From Halobaculum sp. MBLA0143 (lineage in GTDB: Archaea; Halobacteriota; Halobacteria; Halobacteriales; Haloferacaceae), in the NCBI RefSeq assembly GCF_041361465.1, contig NZ_JBGKAC010000001.1, positions 1,426,001 to 1,490,000 of the forward strand: 64,000 nucleotides of DNA, written 5' to 3'. Each line of letters begins with the position of its first letter. Position 1 is the first letter of the stretch. Positions 51,615 to 60,329 of the stretch are shown here, one piece after another. Made by a program: the position numbers and the translations under genes. The notes beneath the pieces were generated by a model, which worked only from the letters and a program-made list of their open reading frames with translations, was not told the DNA's origin and ran no database searches.

Positions 51615-52604
51615 ATGGAGACACTCCTGCTCGACAGCGACGACGTACACGAGAACGCCGACATGTCGGAGCTCGTGCCGGCGATCGAAGACGCCTTCGC
51701 CGCCTACGAGCATGGCGACGCACAGATGCCGGCCAAGTCCTACGTCGACCTCCCGCAGTACAACGGCGACTTCCGTTCGATGCCCGCCTACCTCGACGCC
51801 GGCGACTGGGACGCCGCCGGCGTGAAGTGGGTGAACGTCCACCCGGACAACGAGGACCGGTTCGACCTCCCGACGGTCATGGGGACGATGATCTACTCCG
51901 ACCCGGAGACGGCGTTCCCGCTCGCGATCCTGGACGGGACGGAGCTGACGATGAAACGCACCGGCGCGGCCGCGGCCGTCGCCACCGACCACCTCGCGGT
52001 CCCGGACGCCCGGTCGCTGGGGATCGTCGGCGCGGGCGTCCAGTCGTACACGCAGTTGGAGGCCATCGCCGCGATCCGCCCGATCGAGGAGGTCGTCGTC
52101 AGCGACGTGGACGAGGAGGCCGTCGCGGCGTTCGTCGACGCCTACGACGACCAGTTCGACGTGCGGCCCGGCTCCGTCGCCGAGGCGGCCGGCTGTGACG
52201 TACTGTCGACGGTGACGCCCGTCCGGGATCCGATCGTCCCGCGGGACGCCGTCGCCGACCACACTCACGTCAACGCGATGGGTGCCGACGCCGAGGGGAA
52301 ACACGAACTGGCAGACGGTGTCCTGACGGACGCCAAGCTCGTCATCGACGACTACGACCAGACCACCCACTCCGGGGAGATCAACGTCCCGTTCACCGAG
52401 GGGACGCTCACCGACGAAGACATCCACGCCAGCGTCGGCGAGATCGTCGTCGGCGACTCCGAGGGCCGCACGGAGGGAGACGGACTCACCGTGTTCGACT
52501 CCACCGGGCTGGCGATCCAGGACGTGGCGGCCGCACACGTCGTCTTCGAACACGCCGACGAACGCGACAACGGGACGAGATTCGACCTCCTGGGCGTTGC
52601 CTGA
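51615..52604 (+). CDS. Ornithine cyclodeaminase / alanine dehydrogenase family
   Basis: A 329-residue NAD-dependent enzyme of the mu-crystallin family. AKSYVDLPQYNGDFRSMPAY is the substrate half, GIVGAGVQSYTQLEAIAAI the Rossmann motif. Members act as ornithine cyclodeaminase, alanine dehydrogenase or imine reductase; archaeal proteins of this length are often alanine dehydrogenases. The TATA-like ttctaaa lies about 30 bases before the ATG. Confidence 0.85.
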   Translation: METLLLDSDDVHENADMSELVPAIEDAFAAYEHGDAQMPAKSYVDLPQYNGDFRSMPAYLDAGDWDAAGVKWVNVHPDNEDRFDLPTVMGTMIYSDPETAFPLAILDGTELTMKRTGAAAAVATDHLAVPDARSLGIVGAGVQSYTQLEAIAAIRPIEEVVVSDVDEEAVAAFVDAYDDQFDVRPGSVAEAAGCDVLSTVTPVRDPIVPRDAVADHTHVNAMGADAEGKHELADGVLTDAKLVIDDYDQTTHSGEINVPFTEGTLTDEDIHASVGEIVVGDSEGRTEGDGLTVFDSTGLAIQDVAAAHVVFEHADERDNGTRFDLLGVA

Positions 52605-52628
52605 CGCCTCGGAGCGCCTCGTCTCGGA

Positions 52629-52859
52629 TCACTCCCCGCCGCGCGGGCCCGACGCCGAGAGGACTCGGCGCGTCGGCCACACCAGCGCCAGGAGCGGCAG
52701 GAACGGCACGGAGACGATCACCATCCCGAGCACGTACGTCGGCCCGACGGCGTCCGTCTCCGCGTTCGGCCGGCCGACGTACGGTGGCGTCACCGTGTCG
52801 AGCACCGTCTCCGCCGACGGCAGCGTGCCGTCTGTCCGACTCGTACCCGGGGCAGACAC
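52629..52859 (-). CDS. Small membrane protein (tentative)
   Basis: A 76-residue protein: PYVGRPNAETDAVGPTYVLG then MVIVSVPFLPLLALVWP as one membrane helix, ending RRVLSASGPRGGE. It reads sensibly and is otherwise in a 428-base gap. GTG start; unknown. Confidence 0.45.
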   Translation of the reverse strand: MSAPGTSRTDGTLPSAETVLDTVTPPYVGRPNAETDAVGPTYVLGMVIVSVPFLPLLALVWPTRRVLSASGPRGGE

Positions 52860-53000
52860 GGGCCGCAGTGGAGGTTCTTCTCCGGTGTCCCCCCTCGCCC
52901 CGGCGAGCGCCGTCGGCCCGGTCGTCGGTCGAGAGACACCACCACCGATACCAGAGTGAAATTCTATCCTGAGAGAGGTAATTCAGCTATTACTCCCAAA

Positions 53001-53007
53001 ATATAAG
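53001..53007 (+). promoter_or_regulatory. TATA box of the Cys-rich secreted protein
   Basis: atataag in an AT-rich stretch lies 32 bases before the ATG at 53033; likely leaderless and strong. Confidence 0.65.
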
Positions 53008-53032
53008 TTGGTGTAGTAGAAACGGTCTGTCG

Positions 53033-53845
53033 ATGTCACGAGATGGTGACAAGCCAGACGTCGACTTGGACGTAGAGATCGACCGTCGGAAGGTGCTGTC
53101 GGCGGCGACGACGGCGGCCGGCGGGGCGGCGGGCCTCTCCTCGGTCGTCGCGGCACAGGAGGACGGCGACGGAGAGATCACCGAGGCGGAAGTCGAGCGG
53201 GCGCTGGCGCAGTCGGAGATCCTGGCCGGCGACGTGTCGAAGGTGGACGCCGAAGAGAACGCCGACGAGGTCGACCTGACCGCCGACGACATCCCGGACG
53301 ACTCGGACGTGTACGTCGGGAAGTACAGCAACGCAGAGGTCCCCGGTGAGCAGGCCTACAAGGTCCAGAGCTTCGACGAGTGGCGGCGCCAGGACGCTCC
53401 GACCGGGTTCGAGGTGCCGCAGACGCAGCTGCTCGACCAGCTCTACTTCCAGGAGAGTCTCGGCACGATCTCCGTGGCGGGTTACTCAATCACCGTCGGC
53501 GTCGGCGCGGGACTCAACATCAGCACGGCCAGCGACTCGTTCCTGAGCGCGACGCTCTCCCTGGAGCTGTTCGTCAACGGTGTGTCGTTCACCCTCATCG
53601 AGTACGGGGTCGGCTACGGTGACGACGGCCTCTGTGTCGACGTCCCGATCAAGTACGGCCCGATCCCCGGGCTGACGGTCGAGGGCTGCATCGCCTTCAG
53701 CCTCTACGAGCAGTTCGGCGACATCTGTCTCGACGCGAGCGTCGACCTCTCGCTGTGTGCGGACCCGTGCCCGCTCATCAGCTGTGAGGCCTGCGCCGGA
53801 GCGAGTTCACCGTCCGTCGGGGGTTGTGCGGACGTGCCGTTCTGA
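53033..53845 (+). CDS. Tat-exported Cys-rich protein, unknown
   Basis: A 270-residue protein. DRRKVLSAATTAAGGAAGLS followed by SVVAAQ is a twin-arginine-type signal with cleavage near Ala-Gln. The mature N-terminus is acidic (EITEAEVERALAQSEILAGD). The middle is beta-rich (SITVGVGAGLNISTASDSFL). The last 80 residues contain eight cysteines (from DGLCVDVP to GGCADVPF), likely disulfide-bonded. The layout (Tat signal, acidic pro-part, Cys-rich C-terminus) recalls haloarchaeal secreted peptides such as halocins, but no sequence match is claimed. Strong leaderless promoter. Confidence 0.6.
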   Translation: MSRDGDKPDVDLDVEIDRRKVLSAATTAAGGAAGLSSVVAAQEDGDGEITEAEVERALAQSEILAGDVSKVDAEENADEVDLTADDIPDDSDVYVGKYSNAEVPGEQAYKVQSFDEWRRQDAPTGFEVPQTQLLDQLYFQESLGTISVAGYSITVGVGAGLNISTASDSFLSATLSLELFVNGVSFTLIEYGVGYGDDGLCVDVPIKYGPIPGLTVEGCIAFSLYEQFGDICLDASVDLSLCADPCPLISCEACAGASSPSVGGCADVPF

Positions 53846-53951
53846 CGCGCCCGCGTCAGATCGGCACGGACAGCTCCGGCACGCACCGACACCCGACCGC
53901 ACTGATTCCTCCCGAGAGGGAGTCTCCTTCCGACGTAGCGTCCCGCTCGAC

Positions 53952-56900
53952 TCACTCGATGTGGATCGCCGGCCGGAACGGCACCGCCTGCCCGGCCTCG
54001 TCCGCGGGGTCGACCGTCTCGGGGTCGTCTTCCACGTACACCTCGACGGTCGCGTCGAACTCTCGGGCCAGGAACTCGGCCGCGTCCTCGTAGGCGGCCT
54101 GCTCGTCTAACGCCGCCAGCCCGGCCAGCCGGTCGTCGTCGGCGCCGCGGACGAACTCGACGAGCTCCCCGACCAGGTCGTTGACCGCGTCGCCGCGCTC
54201 CCGCAGGTCCGGATCCGACATCGCCTCCGACATCGCCGCGCCCACGTCTGCGCCGGCCTCGCGGACGGCGTCGAACACGTCTCGCTTCCAGTCGGCGGCG
54301 ACGTACACTCGGACGACCTCCGGGTCGATCTCCGTCACGTCGATCACGTCGTGGACGTCCTCCGTCAGCGCCTCGACGCGTTCCTCGCGTAGCTCTGCCC
54401 CCGGCGCGTCCAACTCGGCGACCGGCTCTGGCCACCCGGCCTCCTCGGCCGGGACACCCGTCAGCTCCTCGTGGAGTTCGTTCGTCAGGAACGGGACGAA
54501 CGGCGCCAGGACCCGCAGGCGCGTCTCCAACACGGCCAACAGCGTACGGACGGCCCCCTCGCGGTCCGTGTCTGCCCGCCGGCGGTACCACCGCAGCTCC
54601 GTCTCGAAGTCGTAGAAGGCGGCCTGCGAGGCCGTCCGGGTCTCCGCTCGGTCCAGCGCGCTCGTCACCGTCTCGACGGTGTCGTTGAGCCGGGACAACA
54701 GCCACTCGTCGACCGGCTCGAGGTCGGCGTCCGTCAGCCGCGCCGTCGGGCTGTCCGGGAGCGGCCCACCGTCGGTGGCGTGGTCCGCGACCCCCGCCTC
54801 GCGGGCGGTCTGGATCGTCTCCCGGGCGCGGTCGTAGAACCGCGTCAGCTGGTCGTTGACCGAGGAGACGGCGTCGTCACGCCAGTCGTAGTCTTCCCAC
54901 GGCTCCGCGGCGTTCAGCAGGAAAAATCGCACCGTATCGGCGCCGTACTCCGAGACGGCCTCGTCCGGTAGGACGACGTGGCCCTTCGAGGAGGACATCT
55001 TCTTCCCCTCCAACAGCCCCATGCCCATGATGACGACTCCCTGTGGCCACTCGGCCTCGTCGAACAGCTCGGCGTGGTGGTACTGGAAGAACGTGAGGTG
55101 GTTCTCGATCAGGTCGTTGCCGGAGAACCGGTAGTCGACGGGGTACCAGTACTGCCACTCCTGGCGCAGCGCCAGCGCCGTCTCCAGTTTCGCTGCGCGG
55201 TCGACCGTCTCGTCGCCGTCGGCCTCGTTGCTGGCCCGGCTCGCTGCGACCGCCGTGTCCGCGTCGGCGGCACCGTCCGTCGCCGCGCCCGCCAGGACCG
55301 CGCTCGGATCGTCCGTGTCGACCCCCTCCGGCAGTTCCGCGACCGCGTCCGTGCCGTAGAACAGGGCGTCGAAGAACTCACGATCCAGGCCGCCGACGGG
55401 AATCTCCCGAATCCGGTGGGCGACCGTGTAGTAGGCCATGTAGATCGTGGAGTCCGACAACGGCTCGATCACGAACTCCGGGTCCCAGGGCAGTCGCGTC
55501 CCCAGCCCGTAGTTGCGGATACACGGCCACTCGTTCAGCCAGTCGACCGTGTCCGTGTACTGCCCGCGGGTGTTCTCCGGGATGGCGTCGAGTCCTTCGA
55601 TCACCCGCTTCGTCTCTGCCTTCCAGTCGTCGTCGTTGTACCGCAGGAACCAGGTGTCCTGTTTGGCCACCTCCACGTCGCCGCCACACCGGCAGACGAC
55701 CTCCTCGGAGAACTCCTGCATCGTCCCGAACTGGCCGGCGGCGACCCCCTCGGCCTTGAAGTCGTCGCGGACGGCCTCGACCAGGCCGTTCGCGTACTGA
55801 CCGTACGAGTCGTGGAGTCGCCCCTGGTGGAACTCCGCGTTGTACAGGTCTGCCGTCACCGACTCCAGTTCCGGGTCGTCGCTCGACTCGATGCCGGCCT
55901 CTTCGACGGCGCTGCGGGCCGGCACCTCGCCGTACCCCTCGATCGAGAGGATCGGCTCCGGTTCGACCGCCAGAACCGCCTCCGGGTCCAGCCCGTAGTC
56001 GGCGAACCGCTCTGGGTTCTCCCGCGCGTCCGCCTTCGCCTCCTGGAGCGCGACGTAGTCGTCCGGCGAGTGGGCGGGGACCGACATCACGACGCCGGTC
56101 GCGTTGTCGGCGTCGACGAATCCCGCGGGCAGGATCGGTACCTCGTCGCCCGTGACGGGGTTGGTGACGTTCGTCCCGACCAGCGTCTCGCCGGACAACG
56201 TCGACTCGACGGTCACGTCGCGTTCCTGCAGCCGGAACTTCTCTGCGGCCGCCTCCGAGACGACCCACTGCTCGCCGTCGACCGTCGCCGACACGTACGT
56301 CGCCTGCGGGTCGACGTAGGCGTTCGTCACCCCGCGGACCGTCTCCGGCCGCAGCGTCGCCATCGGCGCGATCACGTCCGTGCCGTCGACGGTCGCCTCA
56401 AACCGGACGAGCGTGTACTCCTGGAACTCCGCCTCCTCACCCTCCAACAGGTCGTGGGTGGTGACGGGCTGTTCCTCGTTCGTACAGTACTTCACGGGGT
56501 GGAGCCCGCGCTCCAACAGTCCGCGTTCCTTCAGCGTCTCGTACTGCCAGGTGACGAACTTGGAGTACCGGGCGTCCTCCGTGGTGAACTCCCGGCGCCA
56601 GTCGACGGACAGTCCCAGCTGCTGCATCCCGGACTTGTAGTGTTCCTCGATGAAGTGGCCCGCGAACCCCATCGGCGTCTCCATCTCCGGCAGCGTCTCC
56701 TCCGGAACCCCGTAGGTGTCACGCAGGACGGACAGTTGGTCCTCTTCCCTCTTCTCCAGGCGCTCTACGGCGCCGATGATCGGCGTCCCGGTGACGTGCC
56801 ACGCCATCGGGTACAACACGTTGTCGCCCTGCTGGCGTCGGTACCGGGCGTACACGTCCGGCACGGTGTAGGTGCGACTGTGACCGATGTGCATCCCGCC

Positions 56901-57047
56901 GCTGGGGTACGGGTACGGAACGGTGACGAACGTGGCGTCCTGGTCGCCGTCCGCGTCCGGCTCCGGGTCGGGACGGTAGGCGCCCTCCTCGGCCCACCGC
57001 TCCCGCCAGCGCGACTCGATCGCCTGGGGATCGTACTCCGCTGTCAT
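53952..57047 (-). CDS. leuS: Leucyl-tRNA synthetase
   Basis: Charges tRNA-Leu with leucine. A 1031-residue class I enzyme: MHIGHSRTYTVPDVYARYRR (HIGH motif) in the catalytic core, the CP1 editing insert with TLRPETVRGVTNAYVDP, and KKMSSSKGHVVLPDEA (KMSKS motif). The C-terminal anticodon-binding and archaeal extra domains follow. A low-complexity insert (SAVLAGAATDGAADADTAVA and flanking residues) of about 40 residues sits near 575-615 and partly explains the long size. ATG start. Confidence 0.95.
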   Translation of the reverse strand: MTAEYDPQAIESRWRERWAEEGAYRPDPEPDADGDQDATFVTVPYPYPSGGMHIGHSRTYTVPDVYARYRRQQGDNVLYPMAWHVTGTPIIGAVERLEKREEDQLSVLRDTYGVPEETLPEMETPMGFAGHFIEEHYKSGMQQLGLSVDWRREFTTEDARYSKFVTWQYETLKERGLLERGLHPVKYCTNEEQPVTTHDLLEGEEAEFQEYTLVRFEATVDGTDVIAPMATLRPETVRGVTNAYVDPQATYVSATVDGEQWVVSEAAAEKFRLQERDVTVESTLSGETLVGTNVTNPVTGDEVPILPAGFVDADNATGVVMSVPAHSPDDYVALQEAKADARENPERFADYGLDPEAVLAVEPEPILSIEGYGEVPARSAVEEAGIESSDDPELESVTADLYNAEFHQGRLHDSYGQYANGLVEAVRDDFKAEGVAAGQFGTMQEFSEEVVCRCGGDVEVAKQDTWFLRYNDDDWKAETKRVIEGLDAIPENTRGQYTDTVDWLNEWPCIRNYGLGTRLPWDPEFVIEPLSDSTIYMAYYTVAHRIREIPVGGLDREFFDALFYGTDAVAELPEGVDTDDPSAVLAGAATDGAADADTAVAASRASNEADGDETVDRAAKLETALALRQEWQYWYPVDYRFSGNDLIENHLTFFQYHHAELFDEAEWPQGVVIMGMGLLEGKKMSSSKGHVVLPDEAVSEYGADTVRFFLLNAAEPWEDYDWRDDAVSSVNDQLTRFYDRARETIQTAREAGVADHATDGGPLPDSPTARLTDADLEPVDEWLLSRLNDTVETVTSALDRAETRTASQAAFYDFETELRWYRRRADTDREGAVRTLLAVLETRLRVLAPFVPFLTNELHEELTGVPAEEAGWPEPVAELDAPGAELREERVEALTEDVHDVIDVTEIDPEVVRVYVAADWKRDVFDAVREAGADVGAAMSEAMSDPDLRERGDAVNDLVGELVEFVRGADDDRLAGLAALDEQAAYEDAAEFLAREFDATVEVYVEDDPETVDPADEAGQAVPFRPAIHIE

Positions 57048-57109
57048 GGACGGACCGTCGGCCCCCGTCTAAAAAGGCGTGTTCATCCCCCCGCGGTCCC
57101 GCCGGCGTG

Positions 57110-57607
57110 TCAGTGCTCCAACGAGTCGGCGTACTCGTGGTCGACCGCGGTCGCGGTCTCGACGGCGCCGTCCAGCTCGATCTGCCACCCCTCCAGTACG
57201 GTCGGGTCCGACAGCGCCGCCTCCGTCGTCTGGCGCACGTCGGCCACGTCGACGCCGTAGAAGTCCCCAGGGAGCCCCGTCAGGTAGCCCAGCGCCGTGT
57301 CGAACAACGACCGCATCCCGGCGTCGTCCTCGAAGTCGAAGTGTTTGTACGCACCCGCGGCCACCTGGACCATCCCGTGGAGGAACGCGCTCTCCTGTGA
57401 GCCGCGCCCGTAGTTGTACCACTCGTCTTCGAAACAGTCGTGTGACTCGTGGAACTCCTCGCTGTTGTACAGCCGGACGCCGTGGACCGTCGCCCGCCGG
57501 AGCGTGCCGTGTTCCCAGCCGTTCGAGGTCGGTCGATTCGCCCGCCAGCCCGTCGGGTCCCCGCTGTGCGGCGGCGCGACGGCGCCCGTCCGGGTGTGTT
57601 CGTCCAC
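57110..57607 (-). CDS. DUF309 family protein (second of two)
   Basis: A 165-residue protein with the DUF309 core [40 protein letters not shown] and [20 protein letters not shown]. The N-terminal 40 residues vary. It starts at GTG and ends 62 bases before leuS on the same strand; the pair may be cotranscribed. Distant from the DUF309 gene at 1949 (few identical residues outside the HE/H pattern). Confidence 0.78.
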   Translation of the reverse strand: MDEHTRTGAVAPPHSGDPTGWRANRPTSNGWEHGTLRRATVHGVRLYNSEEFHESHDCFEDEWYNYGRGSQESAFLHGMVQVAAGAYKHFDFEDDAGMRSLFDTALGYLTGLPGDFYGVDVADVRQTTEAALSDPTVLEGWQIELDGAVETATAVDHEYADSLEH

Positions 57608-57719
57608 GGGTGCGTATTCGTGTGGGGTGTGGTAACTCCGTCGCTATCGGGCACCACCGCGAGATGATGTTAGAATTTTATCAGAAACACATAACTAACT
57701 TGCAGAGTAGTCTGATCCC

Positions 57720-58772
57720 ATGGGATCTAGTTGGGTGGCTTCCGACGCAACGAGTCACACGCTCGACGACAAACCGTTCAGTCCGACCAGTATCGTCTCG
57801 GTCGCGGTCGCGGTTGAAGACAGAGAGGAGTTCGGGTCTGAGTACAGGGAGATCGTCTCGTCGGTGTGTGACGAATACGACATACCCTACGAGAGGCCGG
57901 TAATAAAGAACGGTGAGATAAACACCCACATCGGAGAGTGGAGTCGACGAGCCGTTCGAAAAGAACTCGTTGAGGATCTACTGGGAATAGGGGTTCTCAA
58001 GAACGTTCATGTCACTGAAACAACACTCGGCCAGCCTGGCGATCAAGTAGTGCCGATATTCCAGACAGATGATAGCTCACGTCGTCTCGCGTCTCCGCAG
58101 GAAGTCAGAGACAAGATACAGCCGTACTACAACCTCGTCTCTATTTGGGACTACTTCGAGGAAATTGACAAAAGGTTCCAACACCGAAACGTACTCGTAG
58201 ATGACTTCAGCGGGAACGACTCCCTGGTGTGGCGAAAGGTCGGTGAAGAATCAGATCAACTCAATGTCGTGCCGAAGGGGGACCGCGTTTACCCTCTCCT
58301 CTCGCTCGCCGACCTCACGATGGAGTACGTGAAACAGCAGGTCGACGACTGGTCTGACGATGAGATTCTGAATCTACTGGTAGAGGTCACTCCAGATGAC
58401 TCAGCTTTCGTTCAGGCCAACTCACTCGACACTGTCGAGGATCTCAGGAAGATGGTTCCGCTGTCAGAGAAACCGGCAGACACGGAGGCGCACTATCCAC
58501 ATCCAATCGTGTTCATCCACGCTGGGGGGTGGCACAGACGCGAAGTGGAGTCACTCGACTTCTACGATCTCGCCTGTGAGTGGGCCTGCGAGCAAGATGG
58601 CTGCGTGAAGTTTCTGAACAAGGAGAACGACCGAGAGTACATGAAGGGAGGAGACTTGATCGTAGATGTCGACAAGACGGGAGACATCAACCACTACTCC
58701 GAATTCAATCACGAGCGGCAGGTGGAGATCCTCAAATTAGAGGAAGCTATGGAACGATTCACCGGGGACTGA
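57720..58772 (+). CDS. AT-rich orphan gene, possible RNase H-like protein
   Basis: A 350-residue protein I do not recognise. Codon use is AT-richer than the rest of the window. SPTSIVSVAVAVEDREEFGS begins it; near the middle NVLVDDFSGNDSLVWRKVGE leads to VVPKGDRVYPLLSLADLTME, a pattern like the DUF3800/RNase H fold in which Asp residues bind metal (iDd...ADL). The C-terminal third has HPIVFIHAGGWHRREVESLD and KFLNKENDREYMKGGDLIVD. A TATA-like acataac lies 30 bases upstream, and a hairpin closes it at 58790. RNase H-like identity is a guess; other folds are possible. Confidence 0.45.
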   Translation: MGSSWVASDATSHTLDDKPFSPTSIVSVAVAVEDREEFGSEYREIVSSVCDEYDIPYERPVIKNGEINTHIGEWSRRAVRKELVEDLLGIGVLKNVHVTETTLGQPGDQVVPIFQTDDSSRRLASPQEVRDKIQPYYNLVSIWDYFEEIDKRFQHRNVLVDDFSGNDSLVWRKVGEESDQLNVVPKGDRVYPLLSLADLTMEYVKQQVDDWSDDEILNLLVEVTPDDSAFVQANSLDTVEDLRKMVPLSEKPADTEAHYPHPIVFIHAGGWHRREVESLDFYDLACEWACEQDGCVKFLNKENDREYMKGGDLIVDVDKTGDINHYSEFNHERQVEILKLEEAMERFTGD

Positions 58773-58789
58773 TTGGTGAATTGGAGTTA

Positions 58790-58810
58790 CTGGTCCCGCT
58801 TAGGGACCAG
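58790..58810 (+). terminator. Hairpin terminator after the orphan gene
   Basis: ctggtccc and gggaccag (8-bp stem) with loop gctta, 18 bases past the stop. Followed by aaagtgg rather than a T-run, but the position and perfect stem support termination. Confidence 0.5.
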
Positions 58811-58899
58811 AAAGTGGCGCGACTCCTCCTAGGGGCCACGCCTTCAGCTGATAGTTCGTCACGATCCTTATTATACTTTGTGTATCATAGGAGCTACAC

Positions 58900-59076
58900 C
58901 TACCGCACATGCTGCCACGCCTCCAAGGCCACAATCCCACCGAGAACGCCGACCCCAGTAGCGAACCCGAAGACGACACCGGCGGCGACGGACGACTCCC
59001 GGAGGCCGCCGACGACCGCGCCCAGGGCCGCGGCGGCGAGCGCGTACGCCAGGGCCCGCAGGACAGTTCGTCTCAC
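58900..59076 (-). CDS. Small two-helix membrane protein coupled to NUDIX
   Basis: A 58-residue protein. VRRTVLRALAYALAAAALGA is the first helix region, then VVFGFATGVGVLGGIVALEA the second, ending WQHVR. GTG start overlaps the NUDIX TGA by 4 bases (GTGA), the same coupling seen in other operons of this genome, which argues it is real. Unknown. Confidence 0.65.
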   Translation of the reverse strand: MRRTVLRALAYALAAAALGAVVGGLRESSVAAGVVFGFATGVGVLGGIVALEAWQHVR

Positions 59077-59642
59077 GAGAGCGGCCTCCAGGCCGTCGGC
59101 TCGGCCACGACCGCGCGGGTGTCCGGCGGCGGCGTCTCGAACCAGTCGGCCGCGAGCACGCGCTCGTCGTCGTCCAGCCGCTCCGGTGAGACCCCGGCTT
59201 GGCCGCCGACCCGGCGGCCCTCGAACACGACCGACAGGAGGTACCCACGGCGTTCGGGGGTCTCGCGGTCGACGTACCGCCGGCGCGCGGCCGCCCAGAC
59301 GCCGGTGAGCTCCGTCTCGACACCGGCCTCCTCGAACGCCTCGCGGCGGGCCGTCTCCGCCAGCGTCTCGGCGGGCTCGTTGCCGCCGCCAGGGAGGCCC
59401 CAGCCGTCGCGGCCCCCCTCACGGATCAGGAGGACGCGCCCGTCGTCGTCTTCGACGCGGACCCGCGCAGCGCCGCGGAATCCGGCGCGGAACTGCTCTA
59501 CCCCGCGGCGGAATCGCTCGGGGTCGTCGCGGAACGTGACCTGGATCGTCGGGAAGGCGCCGTACCGCGCCCGGAGCGTGTTCACTCGCTCGTCTGCGGC
59601 GCGGCGGCTCTCGACCGCGATTGGCTCCGTCACGCTCGGCAC
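59073..59642 (-). CDS. NUDIX hydrolase
   Basis: A 189-residue protein with a complete Nudix box: G then NEPAETLAETARREAFEEAG (GX5EX7REUXEEXGU). The N-terminal 60 residues are helical (RRGVEQFRAGFRGAARVRV). Substrate unknown; members hydrolyse nucleoside diphosphate derivatives. It ends inside the start of the small membrane protein gene. ATG-equivalent start MPSVTEP. Confidence 0.9.
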   Translation of the reverse strand: MPSVTEPIAVESRRAADERVNTLRARYGAFPTIQVTFRDDPERFRRGVEQFRAGFRGAARVRVEDDDGRVLLIREGGRDGWGLPGGGNEPAETLAETARREAFEEAGVETELTGVWAAARRRYVDRETPERRGYLLSVVFEGRRVGGQAGVSPERLDDDERVLAADWFETPPPDTRAVVAEPTAWRPLS

Positions 59643-59757
59643 GGCGAGCGCGACGGAGGAGAATCCTGGGGTCGTGTCACGCGGGTGGAGACGGGGACGA
59701 GCGAGCGCCGTGGAATCACAGGATATTCAAGTGGCTCACGCGAACCGATAGACGCGT

Positions 59758-59841
59758 GCGAGGGTAGCCAAGCTAGGAAACGGCGGCGGACTCAAGATCC
59801 GCTCCTGTAGAGGTCCGTGGGTTCAAATCCCTCCCCTCGCA
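59758..59841 (+). tRNA. tRNA-Leu (CAA anticodon)
   Basis: 84 bases with the long variable arm of tRNA-Leu: acceptor GCGAGGG/CCCTCGC, anticodon stem GCGGA/TCCGC with loop CTCAAGA (anticodon CAA), T-arm with loop TTCAAAT, discriminator A. No encoded CCA. A TATA-like gatattcaag lies about 30-40 bases upstream. It is 2.7 kb from leuS, whose product charges it. Confidence 0.95.
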
Positions 59842-59897
59842 CTGCACGCAGGGCCGCCACACCCTGCCCGTGGGGTCGCCACGCCCCACACAGTGCG

Positions 59898-59981
59898 GAA
59901 GACCGCCTCTCGGGGCGATCTTCCCTCGCAAAATCCTGTCGACGCGAGAGAGTGAGCGACGGCGCCGCCGAACGGCGGCGC
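59898..59981. terminator. Hairpins after tRNA-Leu
   Basis: A 10-bp stem gaagaccgcc/ggcgatcttc (one C-A mismatch, loop tctcgg) at 59898-59923 and a perfect 9-bp stem gcgccgccg/cggcggcgc with a 2-base loop at 59962-59981. Together they may stop the tRNA transcript or the convergent gene at 60020, or form a small RNA. Confidence 0.45.
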
Positions 59982-60019
59982 TACGAGACACTACCGCGAC
60001 TCCAGAAGGCGAGACACCG

Positions 60020-60277
60020 TCAGTCGTCGACACGACCGCCGTCGGCGGCGACGCCGACGACCCGGTCGGCGACGCGTTCTGCCGTGGCGGGGTTCGGCCG
60101 GGAGCCGGCGCGAATCTCCGCGCCCAGCTCCGTCGCCAACTCCGTCACGTCCGCCTCCGGGTGGTCGGCGACGCGGTCGAAGACGGGCCGGTAGCCGGCC
60201 GCACAGCGGCGACCGCCGTCGTCGGTCTCGGCGTCCACGACGTGTGCAATCTGTCGAACTGCCTCCTCCGGGTCCAT
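60020..60277 (-). CDS. Small acidic helical protein, unknown
   Basis: An 85-residue protein: MDPEEAVRQIAHVVDAETDD, ATELGAEIRAGSRPNPATAE and RVADRVVGVAADGGRVDD. Helical and acidic; family not recognised. An AT-rich tagtttcaag element about 30 bases before the ATG supports the start. Confidence 0.55.
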   Translation of the reverse strand: MDPEEAVRQIAHVVDAETDDGGRRCAAGYRPVFDRVADHPEADVTELATELGAEIRAGSRPNPATAERVADRVVGVAADGGRVDD

Positions 60278-60329
60278 ACACGCACCCTACCGTCCCGACC
60301 ACTTGAAACTACTCTGAGTCGAAACCGAG

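Noticed and set aside
54978-57260. A 760-residue plus-strand ORF over leuS
   Set aside because: It is the antisense of leuS; its sequence is Arg/Val/His-rich without any domain, as expected of a shadow frame in GC-rich DNA.
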